Assembly (NCBI GenBank): GCA_024663395.1
Contig: JANFAH010000083.1
Location: forward strand, 62,001 to 126,000
Direction: 5' to 3'
DNA: 64,000 bases
From: Pisolithus tinctorius
Taxonomy: Eukaryota; Basidiomycota; Agaricomycetes; Boletales; Pisolithaceae
Part shown: positions 12,258-23,208 of the stretch, in pieces
Layout: each line of letters starts with the position of its first letter
Position numbering within the stretch: position 1 is the first letter of the stretch
Notes under the pieces: model-generated
What the model was told of the DNA's origin: nothing
Seen by the model: only the letters and a program-made list of their open reading frames with translations
Database searches by the model: none
Position numbers and translations under genes: made by a program

Positions 12258-12882
12258 TACAGTACAGGGGTGTTGCCTATGGAAAACAAGGTGCAAACAT
12301 TTGGTAAGTGATTGGTAACTGATGAGTAAGGAATGTAAGCGGTGGGTAATCATCTTAGAAAGCATTGGTAAGCATTGGTAAGGATAAGCAAGCCAAAGAG
12401 TGAAGAATCAGTAAGCAAGGCCAAAAGATTGGTAAGTATTGGCAATAGGTGAGTCAAGGACAGTCAGAATGTCAAAGTATGAGTCAAGTAATGTCAGAAA
12501 CTGGGAAAGTGCACTGGAATTGCATTAGGGGGAGGCTGTGCATGTCACATCTTGAAGAGATTGCTTCTGGGCCAAAGTGGGATGACAGAGAGGCAGTGCT
12601 GATCTGATGCTGATATAGTACATCCAAAAGTGGACAGGGTGAGTCAGATGTCAACAGGGGTCAAACTTTGGGGGTCTGTGGGGTGACAGGAGCATAGGGG
12701 ATCACAACTTTCCCCCCCTTACTGTCCTCTCAGTGAAGCAAGTAAAAACTTCATGTATGAGGCTCTGTTGGAAGAGAGGATGAAGGGGGAGCATCTTCTG
12801 CTGCTAAGGAGGCAAGATGTGCATCATACTCATCATGGATGTGATCAGGGAGAGTGGAGAACAGTAGATTATACTGTAGCTG

Positions 12883-13410
12883 TCACATTTTTGGAAGAAT
12901 GATGGACAAGACTGGTATGAAGACATTGCAGGGAGCAGGGAGGAAGGATCCATATGCTTCTTGGACTGGAGAGACTGAAACGACCACATAAGACCTTTCC
13001 AAGTGAATGACAGACCTGAGGTGACCAAAGAACATCCTCCTAGAGGTCATGCTGACAAAAAGAATGCACTGTCCAAGCTGGATGGGCTGAGAGGGGGCAG
13101 ACAAGGATGGGATGTACTGGAATGCTTTGGGATGGAAGCTGGTAGGAACTCCTGGTAGATATACATAGCCATGGTCCCTAGCAAAGGGGACAAGTGAAAT
13201 GATTGATGTGGAGGTGGCCATATCAGAAGAATTAGCAAAATGAGTGTCTTTTGGAGGGAGTGCTGTAGAAATGTGTGGAGTGCACAAATCCTTTCCAATT
13301 TTGGAAGGTAGGATCACATGGCTGAGCACTACAAGTGAGTGTGGGAATGGTGTTGGTATCTGCAGAATTGGTGGAGATATGTCGAAAAATGGAATGCCAT
13401 ACACAGGCAC
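12883..13410 (-). CDS. Conserved repeat-G protein, copy 1
   Basis: 175-codon open frame beginning PVYGIPFFDISPP with later conserved blocks SGYVYLPGVPTSFHP-like, VSMTSRRMFFGHLRSV and ERSYVVVSVSPVQEAYGSF. The same protein occurs in G2, G3 and at the window end in G4. No known domain was recognised and no catalytic motif is evident. It is shorter at the C-terminus than in G2 and G3. Expression is unknown. Confidence 0.5.
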   Translation of the reverse strand: MPVYGIPFFDISPPILQIPTPFPHSLVVLSHVILPSKIGKDLCTPHISTALPPKDTHFANSSDMATSTSIISLVPFARDHGYVYLPGVPTSFHPKAFQYIPSLSAPSQPIQLGQCILFVSMTSRRMFFGHLRSVIHLERSYVVVSVSPVQEAYGSFLPAPCNVFIPVLSIILPKM

Positions 13411-13605
13411 TTAAGAACTTTTATTGGCACTTAACTTGCTTCCTTCCCTTTTCTTTGGCATTGATGACTGGTTCTTGTGTGAGGGATGACTGCTGGCATT
13501 TCTGGCTGTCCTTCTTCACATGAGGGCTTTGGTCTTCATCTCCATTCATCAGCTGCATCCATGTCCACCTCACCAAACACCTTTGGTGTGTGACACCACA
13601 TAACC

Positions 13606-13950
13606 TCATAGAGAACAAGGATACTCTGAGTGTGTTGCATTGTTAGGCTCATCATGTGTATTCACAATAAGACTTGCCTTTTTTGAACTACACCTGCTTG
13701 TTGTCACCACCACAGGTATGGTGGGCTGCAGGGAAGAACATGATATACTTATTGAATGATTAGAATGGGTGAGCCCATATGTTACAGATATATGAATGAT
13801 GCCTTTTTCTAGGTTGGAATCAACTTCATTGAGGTGATCATTGCCAACCAAACCACTTGCCTCCTTGTGCCCACTTGGCCAGGTATCCCTCACCACATCC
13901 TCACTAGTACATTCATCTTTATTCTTGTGAACCACCTTTGCTAAACCCAC
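13606..13950 (-). other. Unassigned minus-strand frame
   Basis: 114-codon frame between repeat G1 and the dead WD40 gene. It could be a last exon or 3' remnant of that gene or chance. No motif recognised. Confidence 0.25.
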
Positions 13951-13953
13951 TAA

Positions 13954-15480
13954 CTATATTGCTAATTCTTTCAGTATTTCCATGTCACCCACACTGGCAA
14001 CTATTTCTTCCAAAGGGTGATGTGTGGGTGTCAGCACAGGAGCTGGCTTCTGCACTGGGAGACAAGAACACCAGTAGGTTACCCATGGGATAAGCACCCT
14101 GCCAAGTAAGTTCTGGTATTCCATCAGCATGCCTTTCTTCACTAATAGTAAATTTGACTGTACCATTTGTAAACCAAGTCCAAGCACCAAAAGGAAGGTG
14201 GTGATCGTGATCATCAACCTCAATGTTGACCAGCCTTCTGATCTCACAGCCAATTTATTAGAAGTGTATTGGTGAGTCCAAACCTTGATAAGTGACTTTT
14301 TACAACCTGATGCAGGTGAAGCACTCATGATGATGCAACAGCCCCCAACATCACATGCCTTGCAGGTGGTGAGATATGAAGAATGTGAAAATATTGCTGT
14401 GCATATGGTAATTGTTTGAACTAAGCCTGTTTTTGAGTGGGCAAGTTTCACTAGCATCTGACCTGTCCTTCTTTAAAATAGGTATATGCTGCCATTGTTG
14501 CTACTGCCTACAATAATTTTTGACTCTTCTCCAAAGGCAACCTGTTTGGGTATGGGAATGCGCTGCAGCTCAGTAACAAAATACTGGATTGGATCTCCAT
14601 GGTCCAGCAGATACAAGGTGAAGCCATTTGTGGCATTGTCAATCACTACCAGCTCCTTCAGACTAACCACACAACCTCTGCAATCCTGGTGGGACAAGTG
14701 TTGGACAAGTGAAAAGAATAGTGTGTACATCACAGAGTCATAGCAATGCTCTCTGAGAATAACTCTGTCAGTGGCATCCATTTTAATGCTAATGGCACCT
14801 TGTGAGTGACAATCATCATTATGATCAAGTTCATGGCTTACACTTTACCATCATATAAGCCAAACATATAGATATTCCCATGCTGTGTAAAGGTGATCAA
14901 CTTTGGTACTGTGTATTTGAGCTGCCCTGTGAATATTGGTTGAAGTTGCAAATTGGCATTGAGGAGCAGCACTTGGATGATGCTGTCACACATTCCAACA
15001 GCAATCTGCACTCCAGCATCAGGCCATGATATATCCCATGCAATGCAGGTAATCTCAAATCCTGCTCCTAGTCTTTGGGTGGTAATTTCCTGATAATGAT
15101 TCTTTTCAGAATCTAGACACAGCTCCCATATTCAGATCACATGGCACTCACATCAACTGGATTTGGCCGCATGAATACTAGGTAGCCCATCCCCATGCCA
15201 TAGCAGAGTGTTTCTGTGGAACAATGCTTTGTCCTGATCCAAGTTGTGCAACTAATTGCACTGTAGGATTCATGATTGGCACATGTAAGTTCCTTTCATG
15301 ATTTGATGTTCCAAAGTCTGATGACACTGGTGCCTAGACCCTACTTTAGTTTGGCATGTGCATTGACACAATTAGGTCCTACCTCTGCTAGTGAGTATGT
15401 TGCCATCATTAGATAAAGCAAGGGAATGGACTGATGCAGCACTTGTAGTGAAAGATGCTACATTCTTATAGTGCTGTAGT
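13954..15480 (-). pseudogene. WD40-repeat protein with C-terminal membrane segment, dead
   Basis: Minus-strand remains of a WD40 protein. In order: VASFTTSAASVHSLALSNDG (about 15450), GFEITCIAWDISW with QIAVGMCDSIIQVL (about 15060-14970), ELVVIDNATNGFTLYLLDHG (about 14660), QVAFGEESKIIVGSSNNGSIY (about 14550), GQMLVKLAHSKTGLVQTI and IIMSASP (about 14460-14320), then a hydrophobic run MITITTFLLVLGLGLQMV. In-frame stops at about 14475 and around 15120 and 15260 and frame changes show it is dead. It has no relation to the NLR propeller. CpG is almost absent. Confidence 0.7.
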
Positions 15481-15625
15481 GATCTGATAAAAATAGCAGA
15501 GAACATGTTGTGTGAAGGTCAGTCATTGCTCGTTGCTCATCGTTCTTATTTTAAGTACTGATGGTAATTGTATTTTGGAGCTATGTGACATGTTTTTGTT
15601 TAACTTGTGGCTTTTTGTTGAACAG

Positions 15626-15810
15626 TGTGTATTAGTAAATGGGTTGTATGCAGTCATGACGACTCTTTCACTTTTAATAGGGTGGTTCATTGCATGACCA
15701 TGATGACTTTTGTCAGGTGACCACACATTTACATCTACAGAAGTTAATTGTTATACTAGTGTGTTAAATTTTGTTGGGCGATGCATATTAGTGCATGGGT
15801 TGTATGCAGT
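15626..15810 (+). repeat. Tandem duplication hosting element A
   Basis: Copy 1 (about 15626-15778) is repeated as copy 2 starting at about 15779. Copy 2 is interrupted after TATGCAGT (15810) by element A and resumes at 23892 (CAGTCATGAC) to about 24006. Copy 1 reads TATGCAGTCATGAC without interruption, so it serves as the empty site. Confidence 0.85.
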
Positions 15811-16524
15811 TGTCATAACCGTGCGTTCACACTAAGCCCTTACTCACTCTGCGCTCCACTCCGCCGGTCGTTCACTCACTCTGCACCTACTCTGCCCAAC
15901 TTCTGTTGGTTGCGAACCATCTCCGCTCCAACTGCTGTCAGACTTGTGTCGCTCTCCTACCGGACTGAGCGGTCCATCCTCTGAGGGGTCATGTGACTAC
16001 CTTCGCAGTCAGGTACTCCGCAGCGCACTCACCGCATGGTCCAGCGCCTGGACTGCTTCCTTTTCTGGATGTTCTGTGTTACCCGTTCGTATGTCCTCCG
16101 TCTACCCTTCATTCGTCGTCCAGGAAATTTTACTTGAAAACTTATGAGTCTCCGTATGTCAGTTCCGATTCCGGTTACTGTACCTCCGTAGCAGTATAAA
16201 GACATGTACTGTACTCCGCTGTTCCTCAGTATGAATATCAACTTAGTTCCTACTCCCTCTGATTCTGTCTTCTGCCTGTCGGAGTTATCTCCGACTCTCT
16301 GTCCGTACTCTCCCTCTGAAATACAAGGGCTGAGATCGTGCAAGGGGGTAGCGCACGAGCTAAACCCGACGCCCTCACTCCGCTCCACCTTTGTCTCAGC
16401 GGTCTTCATTCCTGCCGACACTCTGCTAGTCGGAGTTCTGTTCTTCTGTGTCGGACTTGCTTCCGAACCCCTCTCTAGACCTTATATAGTGTCGGAGTTG
16501 GTCGGAGTAGGCCCGGACTTGACA
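15811..16524 (+). repeat. 5' LTR of element A
   Basis: 714 bp, TGTCATAACC...GACTTGACA. TATAAA at 16195-16200; likely transcript start A16228. It is 31 bp longer than the 3' LTR because the 3' LTR has lost the segment between two TACTGTAC copies. Confidence 0.93.
16195..16238 (+). promoter_or_regulatory. Element A TATA box and self-primer start
   Basis: TATAAA lies 33 nt before AGTATGAATAT (16228-16238). That 11-mer is complementary, with one G-U pair, to the PBS. B (27977-28022) and C (40976-41021) have the same spacing. Confidence 0.8.
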
Positions 16525-16526
16525 GT

Positions 16527-16537
16527 ATATTCGTACT
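16527..16537 (+). promoter_or_regulatory. Self-priming PBS of element A
   Basis: ATATTCGTACT, two bases after the LTR. It does not begin with TGG, so it does not match a tRNA 3' CCA end. It pairs with the presumed first 11 nt of the element transcript, the arrangement known for Tf1 and sushi-type elements. Confidence 0.8.
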
Positions 16538-16585
16538 CGCACTTGTACAATCTCATTTTCTGTCCTCCAAAAAACTTACACCATT

Positions 16586-17854
16586 ATGAGAACTCGAGCT
16601 CAATCCCAGAGAGAGGTCGCTGAGAACCTCGCTGTTGCGCTAGCTAATCCGCGTCGACTCCCTTCCATCGTTGAACAATTCCAGTCCTTCTCCACTCGAC
16701 GCCGCTCTCGCGCTGAAGGCAAAAGCGCTTCGCAAGCTGGTTGCTCCGACCTCCACCCAACAACTTTCCATACTCCGTCTCCTCGTAACCGAGATGATGG
16801 ACCCGACCCCGACCCTGACTACCCTGATGGTGATCCCGACGGCGGGGGCAGTGGTGACGGGGATGTCCCCGAAGACCCGGCTGAGCCACCAGAGGATCCC
16901 CTCGTAGCTCTTGCTAGAGCTGTCCATGCACTTGCGCGGTCTAGTTCGCGCACTGGGGACTCCGCTCCGAAAACCAAAGTCCGCGAGCCTGACACCTTCG
17001 ACGGCTCCGATCCTAAGAAACTCCGCGAGTTCCTCGTTCAATGCGAGCTGAACTTCCAAGACCACCCTCGTGCATTCCGCTCCGACAGAGCCAAGGTTAC
17101 CTTCGCTCAATCCTATCTCAAGGGTATGGCTCTGGCTTGGTTCGAGCCAGATCTTCTAAACCCCGACAACTATGACCGCCTGCTCTGGATGGACGACTAT
17201 CACGAGTTCTTACAAGAGCTCACAACTAACTTCGGTCCGCATGATGCCATAGCGGATGCCATCCAACAACTTGAGAACCTCACCATGAAGGATGGGTCTT
17301 GAATTACCAAATACGTCGTGGAATTCAACTGCTGGGCTTCACAGGTCAAGGACTACAGTGTCGGTGCACTCCGCCACCGCTTCTATAGCGGACTTCCAGA
17401 CCGCATCAAAGACGAGATCGCTTGCGTCGGTAAGCCTTCTACCCTCGCACAACTCCACGAACTCGCCCGGACCATCGATGCGCGCTACTGGGAGCGCAAA
17501 GCAGAGATCTCGCGCACCACCAAGTCCGCCTCCAACAAGTCGCAGTCCTCAAACTCCAACAACAAAAGTAAATCGTCGTCCTCCGCCTCCGCTCCGAAGT
17601 CCGACGCCAAGGGCAAGGGCAAACAGAAAGATCCGCCCAAGTCCAATATTGCTCACCTTCTGGGCAAGGATGGCAAGCTCACCTCCGCTGAACGTCAGCG
17701 CAGGATGAAGAACAACCTCTGCCTCTTCTGTGGCGAGGCTGGCCATTCCGCCAAGGACTGTCCCAAGTCCACCTCTCACGCAGCCAAAGCCCGTGCAGCT
17801 ACGGCTGAAACTCCGCCTACTCCGCCTGCGGAGAAGGCAGAGTCAAAAAATTAG
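16586..17854 (+). pseudogene. Gag of element A, one nonsense codon
   Basis: 422-codon frame from ATG 16586. It has an acidic Pro/Asp/Gly-rich N-terminal region, a capsid-like core (EPDTFDGSDPKKLREFLVQC, then GMALAWFEPDLL and LTTNFGP) and a CCHC zinc knuckle [14 protein letters not shown] (about 17722-17763). TGA at 17300-17302 interrupts GS-ITKY where relatives carry Arg; CGA to TGA is the simple explanation. The frame ends at TAG 17852-17854 right after the frameshift heptamer. Confidence 0.9.
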
Positions 17855-17889
17855 TCCGCTCCTCCAGGGAGCTCGCACAGCCTGGAGGA
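17845..17889 (+). promoter_or_regulatory. -1 frameshift signal, element A
   Basis: Slippery heptamer AAAAAAT (17845-17851) in phase A AAA AAT, followed at once by the gag stop TAG. After 8 nt a 9-bp stem starts: TCCTCCAGG (17860-17868) pairs with CCTGGAGGA (17881-17889) around a 12-nt loop. A -1 slip continues into the pol frame without a stop ([12 protein letters not shown]...), through to the protease. Confidence 0.85.
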
Positions 17890-20800
17890 AGCGTTGAACC
17901 CAACTGTGCGCAACCGGACATCCGACTCAACGCGTCCGCTCTTTCTAGTCCAAACTCTTTACTTCCAGCTGTAACTCTTCCGGATTATTCTGTTGATACT
18001 TTTTCTGCGTTGATCGATTCTGGTTCTTCTCATTGCTTCGTAGACCCGTCTGTAATTAAAAAATATGCCGTTCCTGTTTCCTCCGTTTCTCCGCCAATTC
18101 CGCTCCGCTTGTTTGATGGTAGTACAAATGCTGTCATTTCCCAAGAAGTAGATCTTTCCCTCCGCTTTCCTTCCAGCGATGTCAACTCCGTTTCATTTTA
18201 TGTTACTCCGTTGGATTCTTCATGTTTGCTGGTATTAGGACACAACTGGCTCACCCGCTTCAATCCGTCGATTGACTGGGTACTGGGCAGTATATCGTTC
18301 AAACCATCGCTACAGGGAATGCTGACACCCCAGGCGCCTTTGTCATCTTCCGCTGCGTCCTCCGCTCCAGATCTGACACCCTCCGCTCCGTCTGCAGCTC
18401 CGACTGCAGCTCCGACCGACTCGCCGCGCTCCGCTCCGCTCATCTCACTCATCAATGCTGCTGCGTATGTCAGAGCCTGTGCTCTCCCTGGCTCTAGACA
18501 GTTCTGCTTACAGCTCTCAGCTGATGATGTGAAGCTTCGTGCGTCCTCCGCTTCATCTCCGCCTCCTGACCTCTCCTCGGTCCCTCCTGAGTATCGCGAG
18601 TTTGCCGACGTCTTTAGTAAAGACAATGCCACTGAACTTCCGCCACACCGCTCGTTCGATCTCAAGATCGACCTCGAGGAAGGAGCTTCTCCGCCCATCG
18701 GTACAATCTACTCTCTCTCTCCGCCAGAGCTTGAAGCTCTCCGCACCTTCATTGACGAGCATCTTGGCTACGGCTTCATCAAACAGTCCACCTCCGCTCA
18801 CGGTGCCCCTGTCCTCTTTGTAAAGAAAAAGGACGGTTCACTCCGCCTCTGCGTAGACTACCGAGGACTCAACAAAATCACGAAAAAAGATCACTATCTG
18901 CTGCCACTCATCTCCGACCTACTCGACTCTCCAAGCCGCGCTAAAGTCTATACCAAGATCAACCTCCGCCATGCCTATCATCTGGTCCGCATCGCAGACG
19001 GAGATGAATGGAAAACAGCTTTCCGCACTCGTTATGGTTCTTACGAGTGGCGGGTAATGCCATTTGGTCTGATTAATGTGCCTGCGGCCTTCCAGCGGTT
19101 TGTTAATAGCATCTTTGCGGACATGCTCGATGTCTGCGTCGTGGTTTACCTCGATGACATCCTAATCTATTCGCAGGACATGGAGTCGCATCGCGAACAC
19201 GTAAAAGAGGTACTCCGCCGCCTTCGAAAGCATGGTCTGTATGCCAAGCCAGAGAAGTGCGAGTTTCACTCCGACTCCGTCGAGTACCTCGGCTACATTC
19301 TTTCTCCCTCCAGTCTCACCATGTCCGCCGAGAAGGTTCAGGCAGTCTGCGACTGGCCTGAGCCGCGGAAGGTGCGAGACATCCAATCCTTCCTTGGTTT
19401 CGCCAATTTCTATAGACGATTCATTAATAACTACTCCGACATCGTCGTTCCGCTCACTCGCCTCACGCGAAAGGGTGCTCCTTGGAACTTTTCCGAGGAG
19501 TGCCGCTCCGCTTTCCTCCGCCTGAAGGATGCCTTCAGCTCCGCTCCCATTCTCACTCATTGGGTCCCTGACGCTCCACTTACAGTGGAAACTGACGCCT
19601 CCGACTATGCCATTGCTGGAATTTTGTCGATCACCTGCTCCGACAGTGAACTCCGCCCAGTCGCTTTCTACTCATGCACCATGACCGCGCCAGAACTCAA
19701 TTATGATACCCACGACAAGGAGCTGTTGGCTATCTTCGAGGCCTTCCGCCATTGGCGGCATTACCTGGAAGGTTCTGCCTTACCTGTCGACGTGGTGACG
19801 GACCACAAAAACCTTGAGTACTTTTCTACCTCTAAGGTTCTCACTCATTGACAGGCCCGCTGGTCGGAGTACCTTTCACAGTTTAATCTCTCTATCTGCT
19901 TCCGACCTGGCCGCTTGGGAGCCAAACCCAACGCACTTACACGACGTTGGGACGTCTACCCAAAAGGGGGGGATAGGGACTATGTGCAGGTAAATCCTCA
20001 CAATCTCCGCCCTATGTTTACACAGGAGCAACTCGTGTCGTCCCTCCGTACCACTACCCTCATGGCACCTGTGCTCCGCGCCACCATGGTCTTCGATGTT
20101 GAGTGCTTGCACTCCGACATCATCTCCACCCTACCATCCGACCCTGTCTCCGCCAGCCATCTCCCAACTCCGACTAAGCCTCGGTGGTCCCTGGACTCCG
20201 ACAGTCTACTCCGCCTTGATGGTCGTATCTTTGTCCCTGACATTGATGACCTCCGCCTTCGAGTGCTTCGGTTCAAGCATGATCATCCTCTAGCAGGCCA
20301 TTTCGGGCAAAACCGCACCCTAGAACTCGTCTGCAGGGACTACGTGTGGCCCAACCTCCGCTCCGACGTGAAAGAATACGTCAGGTCTTGCACCGCCTGT
20401 GGGTGGAGCAAAACTCCGCGCCACCGCCCTTATGGTCTACTGAAGCAACTCCCCGTCCCAGAGAGACCTTGGAACTCCATCTCCATGGACTTCATCGAAC
20501 ACCTGCCCAACTCCGATGGCTACTCCGCCATACTCGTAGTGGTGGACCGCCTCTCAAAGCAAGCGGTGTTCATCCCCACCCACGACTCCGTCACCTCCGC
20601 CGAACTCGCTAAGCTCTTCCTTACCCATGTCTTCTCCAAGCACGGAGTACCGGCTAATGTCACCTCCAACAGAGGTCCTGAGTTCGTCTCACACTTCTTC
20701 CGCTCTCTAGGAAAGGCCCTTGATATGCGTCTTCACTTCACTTCGGGTTACCACCCAGAAGGCGATGGCCAGACCGAGCGAACGAACCAGACCCTCGAAC

Positions 20801-21570
20801 AGTACCTTCGTGTTTACTGTAACTACCAACAAGACAACTGGGCTGAGCTGTTACCTCTAGCGGAGTTCGCTTTCAACAACACACCAAGTGCGACTACTGG
20901 AGTTTCTCCCTTCTTCGCTAACAAGGGATACCATCCAAACTTGTCTGTGATCCCTGATCAAGACTTCACCTCTCCGAGGGCTCACGACTACGTCATTGAG
21001 CTCTCCGCCCTTCATGACTTCCTCCGCTCCGAAATGTCCGCCGCTCAACAGCGCTACCAGGGTCCAGCAGATGCTAAATGCATACCTCCGCCTGAGTTCA
21101 AGGTCGGAGAACAGGCCTACGTCAAAGCCAGGTACTTCCGCTCCACTCGTCCTTCGGAAAAACTCTCCGAAAAGTACTTAGGTCCGTTCACCATCCTGGC
21201 CAGGCCAGGTACACATTCTGTCACCCTTAATCTCCCTGACTCTATGCGCTCGGTACATCCGGTCTTCCATGTCTCACAACTGGAAGCCGCAGCGGCTAAC
21301 CCTTTCCCAAACTGACAACAACCTCTGCCTCTGCCAGTGGATGTCGACGGTGACCTTGAGTACGAAGTATCAGAGATACTCGACTCTAAGATGGACCGCC
21401 GTCGCCGCCACTGTCAACTCTTGTACCTAGTCCGCTGGGCTGGCTATGAGAACACCGACAAAGAAACCTCTTGGTTGCTTGCAACTGAGCTAGATCACGC
21501 TTCCGACATAGTGTCCACTTTCCATGAATGCTATCCACACAAACCTGGCCCATACCAACCTCTGCCATAA
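17845..21570 (+). pseudogene. Pol of element A (PR-RT-RH-IN-chromo)
   Basis: Entered by -1 frameshift. Domains in order: protease with IDSGSSHC (about 18013), RT with VVYLDDILIYS (about 19141-19173), RNase H with VETDASDYA (about 19588) and TDHKNLEYFS (about 19798), integrase with H-H-C-C zinc binding (HDHPLAGHF...CTAC), ISMDFIEHL, TSNRGPEF and GQTERTN, then chromodomain EYEVSEILDSKMDRR...LYLVRWAGY (21358-21450). TGA at 19849 and 21313 replace expected Arg. RT motif A Asp is Asn at 18961-18963 (KINLRHAY) and the second integrase Asp is Asn at 20668-20670. All five fit CpG transitions. The copy is inactive without complementation. Confidence 0.93.
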
Positions 21571-21765
21571 ACTCCGCCCACATAACCTTCCTCTGCTGGC
21601 CAACTCCGCCCCTCACCGAACTACCTTAAGTACTTTAGCATTTTCTCCGCTTGTCTATTTCACTTCTCAGAGTCGCGAACAAAAATCACAAGTCTATTTC
21701 GTAGTAGTACAAAAATATACAAACTAAAGACAAAAAAAAAAAAAGAAAAGAAAAACAAAACTACT

Positions 21766-23013
21766 CTACTCTTCCATCGCTTGTTCTCCACCACCCTCCT
21801 GTTCTTCACCACCTTCCTGCTCTCCTTCGACTTCTTCCTCGTTATCCCCCTCCGCACCTTCATCCGCTTCCTTGTTCTTGTCCTCCGCCGCCTCCGGCTG
21901 AGGCCTCTTCCATCCTCCACCTGTGCACTCGAGCTCAGCCATTCTGGCCTCTCGCATGCCCTCCCTCCTCCTCATCTCCGCCCACTCTGCCCAGGCGCGG
22001 TACAGTGCCCACTCGTCGGCTGTCCGCTCTGCAGCCACCGCCATCCGCTCCGCTGCCTCTGCCATCCTCTCGAAGGCCAGCACAGTGGTCTCGTGTGCTT
22101 CGGCCTGCCTCTCCATGGCTTGCAGCTGTCGCTCGCGCTCCCACTCTGCCCACCGCGTGTGGACTCCCGCACCCGAGGGACCCTCGAGTGGGGTCGCAGG
22201 CTCGTCCTCTTCTCCGCCTACCTCCTGCTCGTCGTCCGCCTCCTCCGTCTCCGTCTCCGTCGCCCTTGCCTTCCCCTTCCCTCGCGGCTTCTTCTTCTCC
22301 CCTCGGGAGCTCCCTGTCCCTGCCCTCTTCCACGAAGGTCCCGCCACCGCCTCTTCCCGCGTCCAGCTGCAGGTTTTCTTCTTGTTGTGGCAGGGCACAC
22401 AGGCCCTGGTCTTACCTTGCCCTGGCTCGCACTGACCTGCCGTCAGACTCGCTATGCAGCGAGTGCAAGGGGGCCGCCTGGTCGCGGTGACCACCACAGA
22501 GGTCCCAGGGACCCTCTGGGCGGTGTTGACGTCGTAGACCGCACCGCTTAACCTGAAATAAAAATACAAGTCAGCTCCGCCTGACTGGTAGAGTTCTGTC
22601 ACTCACCTTTGCGCGGCCTCGTCCTGCCTGGCCTGGGCCCTCTCCTGAGAGGCCCTCTGCCTCTGCTTCTCTGCCTTTTCCGCCGCTCTCTGTCTTTGCC
22701 TTTCGGCCTCTTCATCCACCGCCTTCTTCCACTGCGCTTCTTCCTCCTCTCTCTGCCTCCGCTCCGCCTCCTGCCGCGCCTCTTCTGCCTTTCGTCGCTT
22801 GGCCTCCTCTCGTTTGGCCTTGCGCTCCACCTCGCGTTCTCGCTCCTTCATCTCCGCCTCTTCTCGCTGACGTGCCTTCTCCGCTGTCTTCTCGCGCTCG
22901 GTGTCCGTCGAGTCGTCTGTAAGGACGACTAGGTCGTCGTCGGCGACCTGGGAGTAGTCACGAGAGTGACCAGGGGTGGGCTGGGGGGTTTTGTTCTGAC
23001 GTTGAGAGGACAT
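21766..23013 (-). CDS. Antisense Zn2Cys6-like accessory gene of element A
   Basis: Two-exon gene opposite to pol, between pol and the 3' LTR. Exon 1 starts at MSSQRQNKTPQ (23013) and is a long charged coiled coil; intron 22553-22606 (GTGAGT...TTTCAG, 54 nt) joins exon 2 in frame. Exon 2 has a cysteine cluster C-x2-C-x8-C-x9-C-x2-C-x6-C (about 22476-22378), then a basic stretch, a coiled coil and an acidic Glu-rich tail. The pattern is close to the fungal Zn2Cys6 cluster. B and C hold relatives in the same place. No stop was seen. Role unknown; DNA or chromatin binding is inference only. Confidence 0.75.
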
Positions 23014-23190
23014 GATGGTGGGGGGATGGGATACGAGGGATTGGTACCCTAACACGTGTTTTTAAGCGGAACTTCGAACTCCGACGGAGCTCCGCCGCGG
23101 CTAAACCCATTATCCTCGAGGCATCAAAATAATTTCAAATGATCAACTCGTGTTGATCTCATTCCGTACATGTGGCCTTCAGGGGTTCAG

Positions 23191-23208
23191 GCCCTAAGGG
23201 GGGGGCAC
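23191..23208 (+). promoter_or_regulatory. Polypurine tract of element A
   Basis: GCCCTAAGGGGGGGGCAC abuts the 3' LTR. Element B has the matching CCCTAAAGGGGGGGTAC at 36525-36541. Confidence 0.75.

Larger units (their letters stand above)
10214..13595 (+). mobile_element. Repeat G, copy 1 (interrupted)
   Basis: Starts TGAGTCAAAGTGTGG and ends CCTTTGGTGTGTGACA, the same ends as G2. Net length is about 1.80 kb once palindrome II is removed. It carries a conserved minus-strand frame near its 3' end. Flanks give no clear target duplication. The class is unresolved: TG...CA ends suggest an LTR-type element. Confidence 0.7.

Noticed and set aside
15781..16623. Several short frames inside the A LTRs
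   Set aside because: LTR sequence with regulatory role; frames are shared only because the LTRs are duplicates.
21781..22551. Plus-strand 256-codon frame opposite the antisense gene of A
   Set aside because: Leu/Pro/Arg-rich mirror of the charged coiled-coil gene; the spliced minus-strand gene has start, intron and cysteine cluster.
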